Of a stretch of 55,547 bases of DNA, positions 1-8,720 are shown one piece after another. The notes beneath the pieces were generated by a model that did not search any database, had not been told where the DNA came from, and saw nothing but the letters and a program-made list of their open reading frames with translations. Both the position numbers and the translations under genes were made by a program. How positions within the stretch are numbered: position 1 is the first letter of the stretch; the number at the start of each line of letters is the position of its first letter. The DNA is from an uncultured Clostridia bacterium (GTDB taxonomy: Bacteria > Bacillota > Clostridia > TANB77 > CAG-508): positions 1 to 55,547 of the forward strand of contig CANRNC010000013.1 of NCBI GenBank assembly GCA_947631915.1, written 5' to 3'.

Positions 1-1
1 A

Positions 2-175
2 GGAGATTTTATATTATTAGTTATAGGAATTTATGCACTTTGGAATAATGATATAAGGAGGAAAACTAAAAATGAAAATTACTTTGAAAAAATGCCAGAA
101 GATGGAATGTTATTAAACGTGAATGGACAGAAAAATTGCGAAATAAAAGAGTATAAAATTAAAAAAACATATTGA
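2..175 (+). CDS. C-terminal end of an unidentified membrane protein (partial)
   Basis: An open frame runs in from the left edge and stops at TGA 173-175, giving about 57 residues. It begins with a hydrophobic run (FILLVIGIYALW), probably the end of a transmembrane helix, followed by a charged tail ending IKEYKIKKTY. The start lies outside the window and I do not recognise the family. A hairpin about 110 bases downstream fits as its terminator. Confidence 0.4.
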   Translation, partial: GDFILLVIGIYALWNNDIRRKTKNENYFEKMPEDGMLLNVNGQKNCEIKEYKIKKTY

Positions 176-281
176 ATTTTATAAAATTATTTAAGTTATA
201 TCCATTTTATTGATTACTTTTATTATATGCTATATAAGAAGTAACAGCTTTAATCGAAAAAATAAAAATATAAAAAATTTG

Positions 282-309
282 AAGGCAGATAAGAAAATAT
301 CTGTCTTTT
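282..309 (+). terminator. Rho-independent terminator
   Basis: A 10-bp stem (282-291 with 298-307, one G-U pair) with a 6-base loop is followed by a T-rich stretch. It separates the partial gene from the ABC transporter operon. Confidence 0.6.
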
Positions 310-448
310 GTGTTATAATCATTTTGGAAACTTTCAATAAAGCATTTTAAATTTACTAATTTTATATTATAATTTGAGTAAAGTACGAAAAAAACTATAA
401 ATTTAGAAAATGTCTAAGTCACTTTGTAAATTAAGAAGGAAGGATAAG

Positions 449-2176
449 ATGATAAAAAAATTAGCAAAATGCATTGGGAATTATAAGAAAGAAACTATAT
501 TAACACCAGTATTTGTAGGAATTGAATGCTCTTTTGACGTTATAATACCATTCCTAATGGCTTTTTTAATAGATAATGGAATTAATAAAGGGGATAGTAA
601 GGCGATTATTGGCATAGGAATATTGTTAATTATTTGTTCGTTCATAGCAATATATACAGGCTCAAAATCAGGAGACTACGCTGCAAAAGCAACTGCCGGA
701 TTTGCTAAAAATATAAGAAAAAAGATTTATTATAATGTACAGGATTTTTCATTTTCAAATATTGATAAATTTTCTACTTCCAGCATCATAACAAGACATA
801 CAACTGATATAAATAATGTACAAATGGCATTCCAAATGATAATTAGGATGGCTGTAAGAGCACCACTTATGATTATTTTTTCATTAATAATGACATTTGT
901 GATAAATATTAAACTTGCTTTAATATTTTTAATTGCTGTTCCTTTATTAGGAATTGGTTTATATTATGTAGCAACATCTGCACATCCAATATTTGAAAAA
1001 GCTATTTCAATGTATGATAAACTAAACAATACTGTTCAAGAAAATGTAAGAGGGATTAGAGTTGTAAAATCTTTTGTAACGGAAGACAAAGAAATAGAAA
1101 AATTTAATAAAGATTCTGAATTAATATATAAAGAATTTTCAAAAGCTGAAAAAATAGTTGCTTTAAATAATCCACTGATGCAATTTACTGTTGCAACAAT
1201 TATTATACTTATATCATGGTTTGGTGGAAAAGAAATTGTTGTTAACAATTTAACGACAGGTGAATTTACAAGTATAATATCTTATGTTATGCAGATATTA
1301 ATGTCTTTAATGATACTTTCTATGGTACTTGTTACTATAATGATTTCAAGAGCATCTGGAGAAAGAATTGTAGAAATTATGGATGAAAAAAGTAATTTAA
1401 CAAATAAAGAAAATGCTATAAAAGAAGTTAAAAATGGCTCAATAGTTTTTAAAAATGTTAATTTTAGCTATGTTAATGATGAAAATAAATTATGCTTGAA
1501 AAATATAAATCTAGATATAAAATCTGGTGAGACTGTTGGAATAATTGGTGGTACAGGTGCATCAAAATCTACATTAGTTCAATTAATACCAAGACTTTAT
1601 GATGTAACAAATGGACAAATAGAGGTTGGAGGAGTTGATGTTAGAGATTACGATATTGAATCATTAAGAAATCAAGTTGCAATGGTATTACAAAAAAATG
1701 AATTGTTTTCTGGAACAATAAAAGAAAATTTACGTTGGGGAAAAGAAAATGCTACAGATGAAGAAATGGAGAATGCGTGTAAATTGGCACAAGCAGATGA
1801 ATTTATAAAAAGTTTTCCGGATGGATATAATACTTATATAGAACAAGGTGGAGCAAACGTATCAGGAGGACAAAAACAAAGATTATGTATAGCAAGAGCT
1901 TTATTAAAAAGTCCAAAAATACTCATATTAGATGATTCTACTAGTGCAGTAGATACGAAAACAGATAATTTAATTAGAAAAGCATTTAAAGAAAGTATTC
2001 CTAATACAACAAAAATTATTATTGCTCAAAGAGTTTCTTCAGTAGAAGATGCGGATAAAATAATAGTTTTGGATAATGGAATGATAGATAATATAGGAAC
2101 TCATGAAGAATTACTTGCTTCCTGTGAAATATACAAAGATGTATACTATTCACAAGTGAAAGGAGGTAAAGAATAA
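449..2176 (+). CDS. ABC exporter subunit with degenerate ATP site (heterodimer partner 1)
   Basis: A 575-residue half-transporter with a six-helix membrane domain (about residues 1-310) fused to a nucleotide-binding domain. Its own ATP site is degenerate. Walker A reads GGTGASKST (Ser where Gly is usual, about 367-375), Walker B is followed by Asp instead of the catalytic Glu (LILDDS, 495-496), and the switch His is Gln (IIAQRV, 527). The signature VSGGQ is canonical. This is the pattern of the non-hydrolysing half of heterodimeric exporters (BmrC/TM287 class). The ATG at 449 is chosen because AAGAAGGA lies just upstream; an ATG at 410 in frame has no binding site. The stop overlaps the next start by one base (TAATG), so the pair is probably translationally coupled. 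The substrate is unknown and could be a drug, peptide or lipid. Confidence 0.9.
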   Translation: MIKKLAKCIGNYKKETILTPVFVGIECSFDVIIPFLMAFLIDNGINKGDSKAIIGIGILLIICSFIAIYTGSKSGDYAAKATAGFAKNIRKKIYYNVQDFSFSNIDKFSTSSIITRHTTDINNVQMAFQMIIRMAVRAPLMIIFSLIMTFVINIKLALIFLIAVPLLGIGLYYVATSAHPIFEKAISMYDKLNNTVQENVRGIRVVKSFVTEDKEIEKFNKDSELIYKEFSKAEKIVALNNPLMQFTVATIIILISWFGGKEIVVNNLTTGEFTSIISYVMQILMSLMILSMVLVTIMISRASGERIVEIMDEKSNLTNKENAIKEVKNGSIVFKNVNFSYVNDENKLCLKNINLDIKSGETVGIIGGTGASKSTLVQLIPRLYDVTNGQIEVGGVDVRDYDIESLRNQVAMVLQKNELFSGTIKENLRWGKENATDEEMENACKLAQADEFIKSFPDGYNTYIEQGGANVSGGQKQRLCIARALLKSPKILILDDSTSAVDTKTDNLIRKAFKESIPNTTKIIIAQRVSSVEDADKIIVLDNGMIDNIGTHEELLASCEIYKDVYYSQVKGGKE

Positions 2177-4050
2177 TGAACAACAAAATTGAAGCAAAAA
2201 TACATTTTAAATCTTTAGTACGAGTATTTAAATATATTACTAAAAACTATAAGATTAGATTATTTTTTGTAATATTATGCATTTTACTTACTACTGCATC
2301 ATCTGTTTCTGCAAATCTTTATTTACAAACATTAATAGACGATTATATAATACCACTCGTTGGAGCTACAAATCCAGTATATACACCGCTTCTAAAGGCA
2401 ATAATAACAATGGTTATTATTTATGGAGTTGGAGTAATTTCAAGTTTTCTATCAAGTAGATTAATGGTAAAAGTATCAGAAGGAACTTTGAAAAATATTC
2501 GTGATGAGATGTTTATAAAAATGCAAAGATTGCCTATAAAATATTTTGATACACACTCTCATGGAGATATAATGAGTCGATATACTAATGATATAGATAC
2601 ATTAAGCCAAATGATTTCACAAAGTATACCTGAAATGTTTTCTGTAATTACAACGATAGTAGTTATATTTATTGCAATGATAGTAACTAATATTTATTTA
2701 ACAGTAGTAGTTATATTGTTTTTAGCGTTGATTTTATCAGTAACTAAATTTATGACATCAAGAAGTGGAAGTTATTTTGAAAAGCAACAAGAAGCTGTAG
2801 GAAAATTAAATGGATATATAGAAGAAATGATAAATGGTCAAAAAGTTGTAAAAGTATTTTGCTATGAAGAAAGAGCAAAGAAAAAATTTGATGAATTAAA
2901 TGAAGAATTATCAAAGAATGTTTATAAGGCAAATAAATTTGTAAATTATATTGGACCAGTAAACGGAAACCTTGGAAATACTCTATATGCAGTTCTTGCA
3001 ATGGTTGGTGGATTACTTGCAATTAATGGAATAGGAAATGTTACAGTTGGAATGATAGTTGCTTTTTTACAATTAAGTAAAACTTTTATAGGACCAATAA
3101 ATAAGATTTCTAGGCAGTTAAATTCTATAGTTATGGCTATTGCTGGTGCAAAAAGAATTTTCGAATTTATGGATGAAGAACCAGAACAAGATAATGGTAA
3201 AGTTACTCTAGTAAATGTAAAAGAACAAAATGGAGAACTTATAGAAGTTAATGAAAGGACAGGACAATGGGCTTGGAAATATCCACATTCAGATGGAAGA
3301 CTAGAGTACATTAAATTAGCAGGACATATAGAGTTCTATGATGTAGATTTTGGATACGAAGAAAATGAAATAGTATTACACAATATTAGTTTATATGCAA
3401 AGCCAGGACAAAAAATTGCATTCGTTGGTGCAACAGGAGCTGGAAAAACAACAATAACTAATTTAATAAATCGTTTTTATGATATTGAAGATGGAAAAAT
3501 TAGATATGATGGAATAAACATCAACAAAATAAAAAAAGATGATTTAAGACTCTCATTAGGGATGGTTTTACAAGATACTAATTTATTTACAGGAACCATA
3601 AAAGATAATATAAAATATGGAAAACAAGATAGTACAGATGAAGAAGTAATAAACGCAGCTAAACTTGCAAATGCACATAACTTTATATCTAGGCTTCCAA
3701 ACGGGTATGATACCGAGTTGTCATCAGATGGAGCGAGCCTTTCTCAAGGTCAAAGACAATTATTAGCAATAGCAAGATGTGCACTTTGTGATCCTCCGGT
3801 AATGATACTTGATGAAGCAACATCAAGTATAGATACAAGAACTGAAAAGATAGTTCAAGATGGAATGGATAAATTAATGGAAGGTAGAACTGTGTTTGTA
3901 ATTGCTCATAGACTTTCAACTGTTAGAAATTCAAATGCAATTATAGTACTTGACCATGGTAGAATAATAGAAAGAGGAAGTCATGATGATTTAATTGCCC
4001 AAAAAGGTCAATATTATAAACTATATACAGGTGCATTTGAATTAGAATAG
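2176..4050 (+). CDS. ABC exporter subunit with canonical ATP site (heterodimer partner 2)
   Basis: A 624-residue half-transporter that completes the heterodimer. It has an N-terminal ABC membrane domain (six helices to about residue 330), a roughly 70-residue linker rich in Glu/Gly typical of this subunit type, then the ATPase domain. It carries the full catalytic set: Walker A GATGAGKTT (about 418), MILDEATSS with the catalytic Glu at 547, and the switch His at 578 (IAHRLS). Its signature is LSQGQ instead of LSGGQ. The active site of the dimer is therefore formed by this subunit's Walker motifs and the partner's VSGGQ. It follows the first subunit with a one-base overlap. Confidence 0.92.
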   Translation: MNNKIEAKIHFKSLVRVFKYITKNYKIRLFFVILCILLTTASSVSANLYLQTLIDDYIIPLVGATNPVYTPLLKAIITMVIIYGVGVISSFLSSRLMVKVSEGTLKNIRDEMFIKMQRLPIKYFDTHSHGDIMSRYTNDIDTLSQMISQSIPEMFSVITTIVVIFIAMIVTNIYLTVVVILFLALILSVTKFMTSRSGSYFEKQQEAVGKLNGYIEEMINGQKVVKVFCYEERAKKKFDELNEELSKNVYKANKFVNYIGPVNGNLGNTLYAVLAMVGGLLAINGIGNVTVGMIVAFLQLSKTFIGPINKISRQLNSIVMAIAGAKRIFEFMDEEPEQDNGKVTLVNVKEQNGELIEVNERTGQWAWKYPHSDGRLEYIKLAGHIEFYDVDFGYEENEIVLHNISLYAKPGQKIAFVGATGAGKTTITNLINRFYDIEDGKIRYDGININKIKKDDLRLSLGMVLQDTNLFTGTIKDNIKYGKQDSTDEEVINAAKLANAHNFISRLPNGYDTELSSDGASLSQGQRQLLAIARCALCDPPVMILDEATSSIDTRTEKIVQDGMDKLMEGRTVFVIAHRLSTVRNSNAIIVLDHGRIIERGSHDDLIAQKGQYYKLYTGAFELE

Positions 4051-4095
4051 AATATCAAATAAAAATAAATAAAAAAGGAAGGTAGGTAAAAAATT

Positions 4096-4983
4096 ATGGA
4101 AAAAGCAAAAGTTTACTATGTAAAGGAGATAACTCCTGAAAATTTAATTAAGATATATGATGCTCTTGGTGTGGAGCTAGAAGGAAAAATTGGGGTCAAA
4201 GTATCAACAGGAGAAGATGGATCAAGAGGATATTTAAAGGCAGATTTAATAGGACCATTAGTAAAAAAATTAAATGGAACAATAATAGAATGCAATACAG
4301 CGTATGATGGTGCAAGAAATACAGCAGAAGATCATATGAAAGTTGCTAGAAAACATGGTTTTACATCATATGCAGATGTAGATATTATGGATGAGGAAGG
4401 AGAAATGAAAATACCAGTAAATAATGGTAAACACTTGAAATATGATATTGTTGGAACGCATTTAGATAGATATGATGCTATGGTAAATTTAGCACATGGT
4501 AAAGGTCATGCTATGGGGGGATTTGGAGCAAACTTAAAAAATCAATCAATAGGAGTTGCATCAAGAAACGGTAAAGCATATATTCACACGGCAGGTATAA
4601 CAGAAGAACCAGATGAATTGTGGAACAAATTACCAAAACAAGAAGATTTTATCGAATCAATGGCAGAAGCCGCAAAAGCTGTTTCAGATTATTTTGAGGC
4701 AAATAATAAGAAAATAGTCTATATAACAGTTATGAATTTCTTATCATTAGATTGTGATTGTGATGCACATCAAAAAGATCCTGTTATGGCAGATTTAGGA
4801 ATAATAGGATCTTTAGATCCAGTAGCAAATGACCAAGCATTTATCGATATGATATGGGCTTCAAAAGATGAAGGGGCACATTTATTACAAGAAAGAGTAG
4901 ATCGTCAACTTGGAAGAAATATATTACCTTATGCAGAGAAAATTGGACTTGGAACAACAAAATATGAATTGATAAACATTTAG
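4096..4983 (+). CDS. DUF362 domain protein
   Basis: A 295-residue protein of the DUF362 family. It contains the family's central block (NLAHGKGHAMGGFGANLKN) and a cysteine pair in CDCDAH near residue 220, but no classical ferredoxin 4Fe-4S repeats. DUF362 proteins are often found with iron-sulfur redox functions; the reaction is not established and I do not assign one. The gene follows the ABC exporter by 45 bases with its own AAGGAAGG site, so it may be co-transcribed. No signal peptide is visible, so it is probably cytoplasmic. Confidence 0.8.
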   Translation: MEKAKVYYVKEITPENLIKIYDALGVELEGKIGVKVSTGEDGSRGYLKADLIGPLVKKLNGTIIECNTAYDGARNTAEDHMKVARKHGFTSYADVDIMDEEGEMKIPVNNGKHLKYDIVGTHLDRYDAMVNLAHGKGHAMGGFGANLKNQSIGVASRNGKAYIHTAGITEEPDELWNKLPKQEDFIESMAEAAKAVSDYFEANNKKIVYITVMNFLSLDCDCDAHQKDPVMADLGIIGSLDPVANDQAFIDMIWASKDEGAHLLQERVDRQLGRNILPYAEKIGLGTTKYELINI

Positions 4984-5025
4984 AAGCTAAATCATATTTT
5001 TAATATATTATTTTAGTAAAAAAAG

Positions 5026-5054
5026 TTGAGAAATGTAGAAAAATATGGTATAAT
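5026..5054 (+). promoter_or_regulatory. Sigma-A promoter for the M60 peptidase gene
   Basis: TTGAGA (5026-5031), 17-base spacer, TATAAT (5049-5054), with TGG directly upstream giving an extended -10. Transcription would start near 5061. This rules out the in-frame upstream starts of the peptidase gene and supports ATG 5089. Confidence 0.75.
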
Positions 5055-5088
5055 TATTATGTATATAAAAAGAAAGGGTATATTTAAT

Positions 5089-8000
5089 ATGAAGAAAAAA
5101 ATAAATATTTTAATAATTATAATAATCATACTAAATGTTATATTACCTATATTTCAAAATATAAGTTTTGCGAATACAGAAAATGAAAAGAAAAATGCAG
5201 AAAGTTATTGGAGTAAAAGTAATGCCCCAATATTTTATGGTGCAACTGAAATAACAATAAAAAAAGATATAATAGAAGAATTTAATCCTTTAGATACAAG
5301 GTTTAGAATATTTGCCAAAGACTTTGAAGATGGAGAAATTTCAACAAAAATACAAATGACAGGTGAAGTAGATATACATGAGGTAGGCGAATATCAAATT
5401 AATTATAGTGTAACAGACTCACATGGTAATAAAACTACATTAACAGTACCAGTAACTGTAACAGATGATGATGATGCAAAAATAAATGTAGTAAGAACAC
5501 TATATACTATTCCATCAGTATGGAATATGGATCTTGTAGGATTTTCAAGATGTAATTATGGAGACCGTCAATTATTAGGAATATATATGCCACGAGATAC
5601 AAGTATAAAAGCAAAAATATTACAATCTGATAATGATATCACAATGCAATTTATTACAGATGATGCATATAATGACTCATCGATAACAATTCCAAATAAT
5701 GGAGAATGGGTAACACTACAAAATGGTAATGGTAGAGAAGAACAATATACGCATGATAGTGTACCATTATTAACATCAACAGTATTATCAAAAGAGAAAA
5801 CAGATTTAACAAAAACATTTAAGATAGAGTTAGAATATGATGAGACAGTAAAAGAACTAACTTATTATCATTATAAAGATGATGAAACAAAATTTTTTGA
5901 AAAATGGCATGAAAATCAACACTCATATGCAGTAGTTGAAAATGAAGCAGTAATGGTAGTAGTACCATTAATCGATATAGATAGACTAATAATGTGTACA
6001 GATCATGGATTTCCTACGTTAGATTCTTTTTTAGAATACTATTTAAAAGTTGTAAATAAAATGGATGAAATAGTAGGATTAGATTTGAATCCAGAAAAAT
6101 TAACAGATCAAAATGTTAGAACTCAATATTTAGTACGTGCCAATGCACATGGTGCAGGTGGAGCATATTATGCAGGAAGCCATGTTGGAGTTAGTAAACC
6201 ATACGTTTATTCATTTTTTGAAATGAACTGGGGAGGATTACATGAACTTGCACATGGTTATCAAGGAGAACTAGGAAGAGGAGAAATGGGGCTTGGAGAA
6301 ACTTCCAACAACATTTTAGGACATTATATTCAAATGAATAAAGATATATATTCATATAGTGGAGATTGGTTAGGTAAGTTATCAGCAATAGAGGAAGCAA
6401 AAAATGCTGGACGTTTAGCAGGAGCGAAATATAATGATAATGATGTTACTGTACGTTTATATCTAATAATCAATTTATTTGATTTTTTAGAGGGAGAAGA
6501 AACATATGCCAAAATGTTTAAATGGTATCGTGAACAGAAAAATAATGGAAGGACTTTAACAAATCAAGATGCATATGTAGAAGCTATTGCAGATATTTAT
6601 AACATAAATATTATACCATATATGGAAAGTTGGGGATTAAATATTTCAGATGAAACACAGGAAAACGTATACAGCAAAAACTATCCACTAGTAGGAATAT
6701 TAAAGGATATGACTTCAGAAGAAACTTTAGATAATATAATGGATAATGAAAATATACAAGAGAAATATACTCTAGTAACTAATGAAATATTAGATAATTA
6801 TGATATTACAGGAGATGTAACTCTAAATATCGAAATTGATGATATAAAGCAGATAAAAGACAAGGAAATTATTATAAAAAAAGGCGAAGAGATTGTACGT
6901 AAAGAGAAAATATTATCAAACCAAATACAAATTTCTGAATTACCAGTTGGAAATTATTATGTTCAAATGCCAATAAGTAGTAGTTATGAACAAGGATATT
7001 TATATATTCAAGTGAAAGAAAATCAAAATAATGTTTATACGTACAAATATGAAAATACAGCTACCAAAGATTACAATAACTATCTACAGTTTAAAATACA
7101 AGGTATTTATGGTACATATGGATATTCATTAACATTTAGTGATAATAATTCAAAAGCGACAATTAGTTATCCTGCACAAGCGAATATTGGAGTTAACAAT
7201 AATGTTAGTGTTAAGATATATAATGAACTAAATCAATTAGTTTCAGATGAAGGTTCAACAGATAAAGAAGGTACAAGTGAAAGTTACTTTGATTTTAACA
7301 AAGGTACTTATACTATAGATATAAAACCAGAATATAAGATAGAAATAAAACATAATGTGCCTAGTAAAGTAAAAGTCTTTAGCACATTATCAGGTAAAGA
7401 AATTGAAGAATATAAAGCAACTACTAATTTAACAACATATAGGGTAACAGAAACAGGAATAGTAAAAGAAGGCGTGGAAGATTCAGCAGAAGATATTATG
7501 TATGATATCTTAAAAGATGAGATATATGCAAGAATTCAAGAATATAAAGACAATGTGACAGAAGAAGAGTTGAACAATAAAATAATTAATTTTAAAAAGA
7601 AAGCTGAAATTGTTGGTTTATATAATCAGTTGAAAGAGGAAAACAAGGAAACATACTCAAAACTAATTGAACAGATTAATAGGGGCGGAGTACCTAAAGT
7701 CAAAACAGTTGGAAAATTAGAATATGATGCTGGAGAGCAAATTAATCTATATAGATTAATTAGTGCAACTGATAATGAAGATGGAGATATATTTATTAAT
7801 GAAGAAAATACAGAAATTGAACATAGTTTAGACATGAATGTTCCTGGTATTTATAAGATTACATATAAAGTGTCTGATGTAGATGGAAATATTACAAAGC
7901 ACTCTATACAAATAAATGTAAAAGAAACTCCAATACAAGAACCTGATGGCAGTGAACAGACTCCACCAACAGGAGGCGATTCACAAGAAGGAGAAAATCA

Positions 8001-8469
8001 AACTCCACCAACAGGAGGTGATTCACAAGGAGGAGAAAATCAAACTCCACCAACAGGAGGTGATTCACAAGAAGGAGAAAATCAAACTCCACCAACAGGA
8101 GATAATACACAAGGAGGAGAAAATCAAACTCCACCAACAGGAGATAATACACAAGGAGGAGAAAATCAAACTCCACCAACAGGAGATAATACACAAGGAG
8201 GAGAGAATCAAGCTCCTTCAACAGGAGACAATACACAAGAAGGAAAAGAACAAACTGTTCAAAAAGATGATAGCAAACAAGGTGAAAACAGTAAAACGTC
8301 ATCAGGTAATAAAAATGATTTATATTCAGGTAAGATACCTAAAACAGGACAAAGTGTTTTTATAGAAGTTGCAATTGTGTGTTGTATAATATTAATAGTA
8401 TTGAGAACAATGAGTTTATTAAAGAGAAGTAAAAGGAACAAACGACATAAAAGATATAAAAGATACTAG
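5089..8469 (+). CDS. Secreted, wall-anchored M60-family (enhancin/mucinase-like) metallopeptidase
   Basis: About 1126 residues. The N-terminus is a signal peptide (KKK, long Ile-rich core, then SFANTE). Residues about 40-130 form a DUF5011/Ig-like domain. The M60 catalytic domain carries the zinc motif HELAH at 385-389, with a downstream Glu (404) at the spacing the family requires (HExxH-x8-28-E). A second Ig-like domain lies near 860-945, followed by seven 14-residue Pro/Thr/Gly repeats. The C-terminus is a sorting signal: IPKTG (1083-1087, an LPXTG variant), a hydrophobic helix and a Lys/Arg tail. M60 enzymes cleave O-glycosylated mucins, so host mucin is the likely substrate (inference). 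AGAAAGGG before ATG 5089 and the promoter at 5026 fix the start. The gene is monocistronic, with a strong terminator. Confidence 0.92.
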   Translation: MKKKINILIIIIIILNVILPIFQNISFANTENEKKNAESYWSKSNAPIFYGATEITIKKDIIEEFNPLDTRFRIFAKDFEDGEISTKIQMTGEVDIHEVGEYQINYSVTDSHGNKTTLTVPVTVTDDDDAKINVVRTLYTIPSVWNMDLVGFSRCNYGDRQLLGIYMPRDTSIKAKILQSDNDITMQFITDDAYNDSSITIPNNGEWVTLQNGNGREEQYTHDSVPLLTSTVLSKEKTDLTKTFKIELEYDETVKELTYYHYKDDETKFFEKWHENQHSYAVVENEAVMVVVPLIDIDRLIMCTDHGFPTLDSFLEYYLKVVNKMDEIVGLDLNPEKLTDQNVRTQYLVRANAHGAGGAYYAGSHVGVSKPYVYSFFEMNWGGLHELAHGYQGELGRGEMGLGETSNNILGHYIQMNKDIYSYSGDWLGKLSAIEEAKNAGRLAGAKYNDNDVTVRLYLIINLFDFLEGEETYAKMFKWYREQKNNGRTLTNQDAYVEAIADIYNINIIPYMESWGLNISDETQENVYSKNYPLVGILKDMTSEETLDNIMDNENIQEKYTLVTNEILDNYDITGDVTLNIEIDDIKQIKDKEIIIKKGEEIVRKEKILSNQIQISELPVGNYYVQMPISSSYEQGYLYIQVKENQNNVYTYKYENTATKDYNNYLQFKIQGIYGTYGYSLTFSDNNSKATISYPAQANIGVNNNVSVKIYNELNQLVSDEGSTDKEGTSESYFDFNKGTYTIDIKPEYKIEIKHNVPSKVKVFSTLSGKEIEEYKATTNLTTYRVTETGIVKEGVEDSAEDIMYDILKDEIYARIQEYKDNVTEEELNNKIINFKKKAEIVGLYNQLKEENKETYSKLIEQINRGGVPKVKTVGKLEYDAGEQINLYRLISATDNEDGDIFINEENTEIEHSLDMNVPGIYKITYKVSDVDGNITKHSIQINVKETPIQEPDGSEQTPPTGGDSQEGENQTPPTGGDSQGGENQTPPTGGDSQEGENQTPPTGDNTQGGENQTPPTGDNTQGGENQTPPTGDNTQGGENQAPSTGDNTQEGKEQTVQKDDSKQGENSKTSSGNKNDLYSGKIPKTGQSVFIEVAIVCCIILIVLRTMSLLKRSKRNKRHKRYKRY
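7957..8250 (+). repeat. Seven tandem 42-bp repeats (14-aa wall-spanning repeat)
   Basis: Each unit encodes QTPPTG(GDS/DNT)Q(E/G)GEN. The first three are of GGDSQ type, the next three of GDNTQ type, and the last is degenerate (QAPSTGDNTQEGKE). Units within a type are nearly identical at DNA level, suggesting recent expansion. The segment lies just before the sorting signal and probably spans the cell wall. Confidence 0.95.
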
Positions 8470-8477
8470 AATGAAAG

Positions 8478-8510
8478 AACGTCTTACTAATAAGTAGTAG
8501 GACGTTTTTC
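8478..8510 (+). terminator. Rho-independent terminator of the M60 peptidase gene
   Basis: A 12-bp stem (8478-8489 with 8495-8506), 5-base loop, then a T run. Confidence 0.9.
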
Positions 8511-8584
8511 TTATAGAAAAAGTTTTTATTAATATTTTAGACTATATAGGGATATACAATAATTAGAAGAAGGCTTGGATGAAA

Positions 8585-8613
8585 TTGACAAATTTACATA
8601 AAAATGTTATAAT
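8585..8613 (+). promoter_or_regulatory. Consensus sigma-A promoter, lipoprotein 1
   Basis: TTGACA (8585-8590), 17 bases, TATAAT (8608-8613), with extended -10 TGT. It matches consensus at every position and predicts a leader of about 100 bases before the lipoprotein start. Confidence 0.88.
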
Positions 8614-8637
8614 AATTATAATGCGAAATTGGCATTG

Positions 8638-8686
8638 TTTTAGGAATGTAGCTTGAAGTTTAAGCAATATTCTTAAAAAGCACATT
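8638..8686 (+). promoter_or_regulatory. Conserved structured 5' leader, copy 1
   Basis: A two-helix element: outer stem 8638-8647 with 8669-8678 (10 bp), inner stem GCTTGA/TTAAGC (8651-8656 with 8660-8665) with a 3-base loop, then AAAAAGCACATT. The same element occurs at 14202-14250 before the paralogous gene, and the differences keep pairing (for example G-U here, G-C there). I cannot match it to a riboswitch class I know. Confidence 0.6.
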
Positions 8687-8720
8687 GAAAAAATTATAAA
8701 GAAAAAAGGAGAGCAACAAG

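Noticed and set aside
410-448. Upstream ATG for the first ABC subunit
   Set aside because: There is no ribosome binding site before 410, while AAGAAGGA precedes ATG 449.
1036-1248. 70-residue minus-strand frame inside the first ABC gene
   Set aside because: It has no binding site, resembles no protein and lies opposite a well-supported gene. The same applies to similar antisense frames elsewhere in the window.
7904-8365. Two long frames (plus and minus) across the 42-bp repeats
   Set aside because: They are alternative readings of the repeat within the M60 peptidase gene; length comes from the 42-bp period, a multiple of three.
8638-8686. Known riboswitch upstream of the lipoproteins
   Set aside because: No consensus I can recall fits (preQ1, SAM, c-di-GMP, ZTP, THF, fluoride, guanidine). 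Kept as an unclassified leader.
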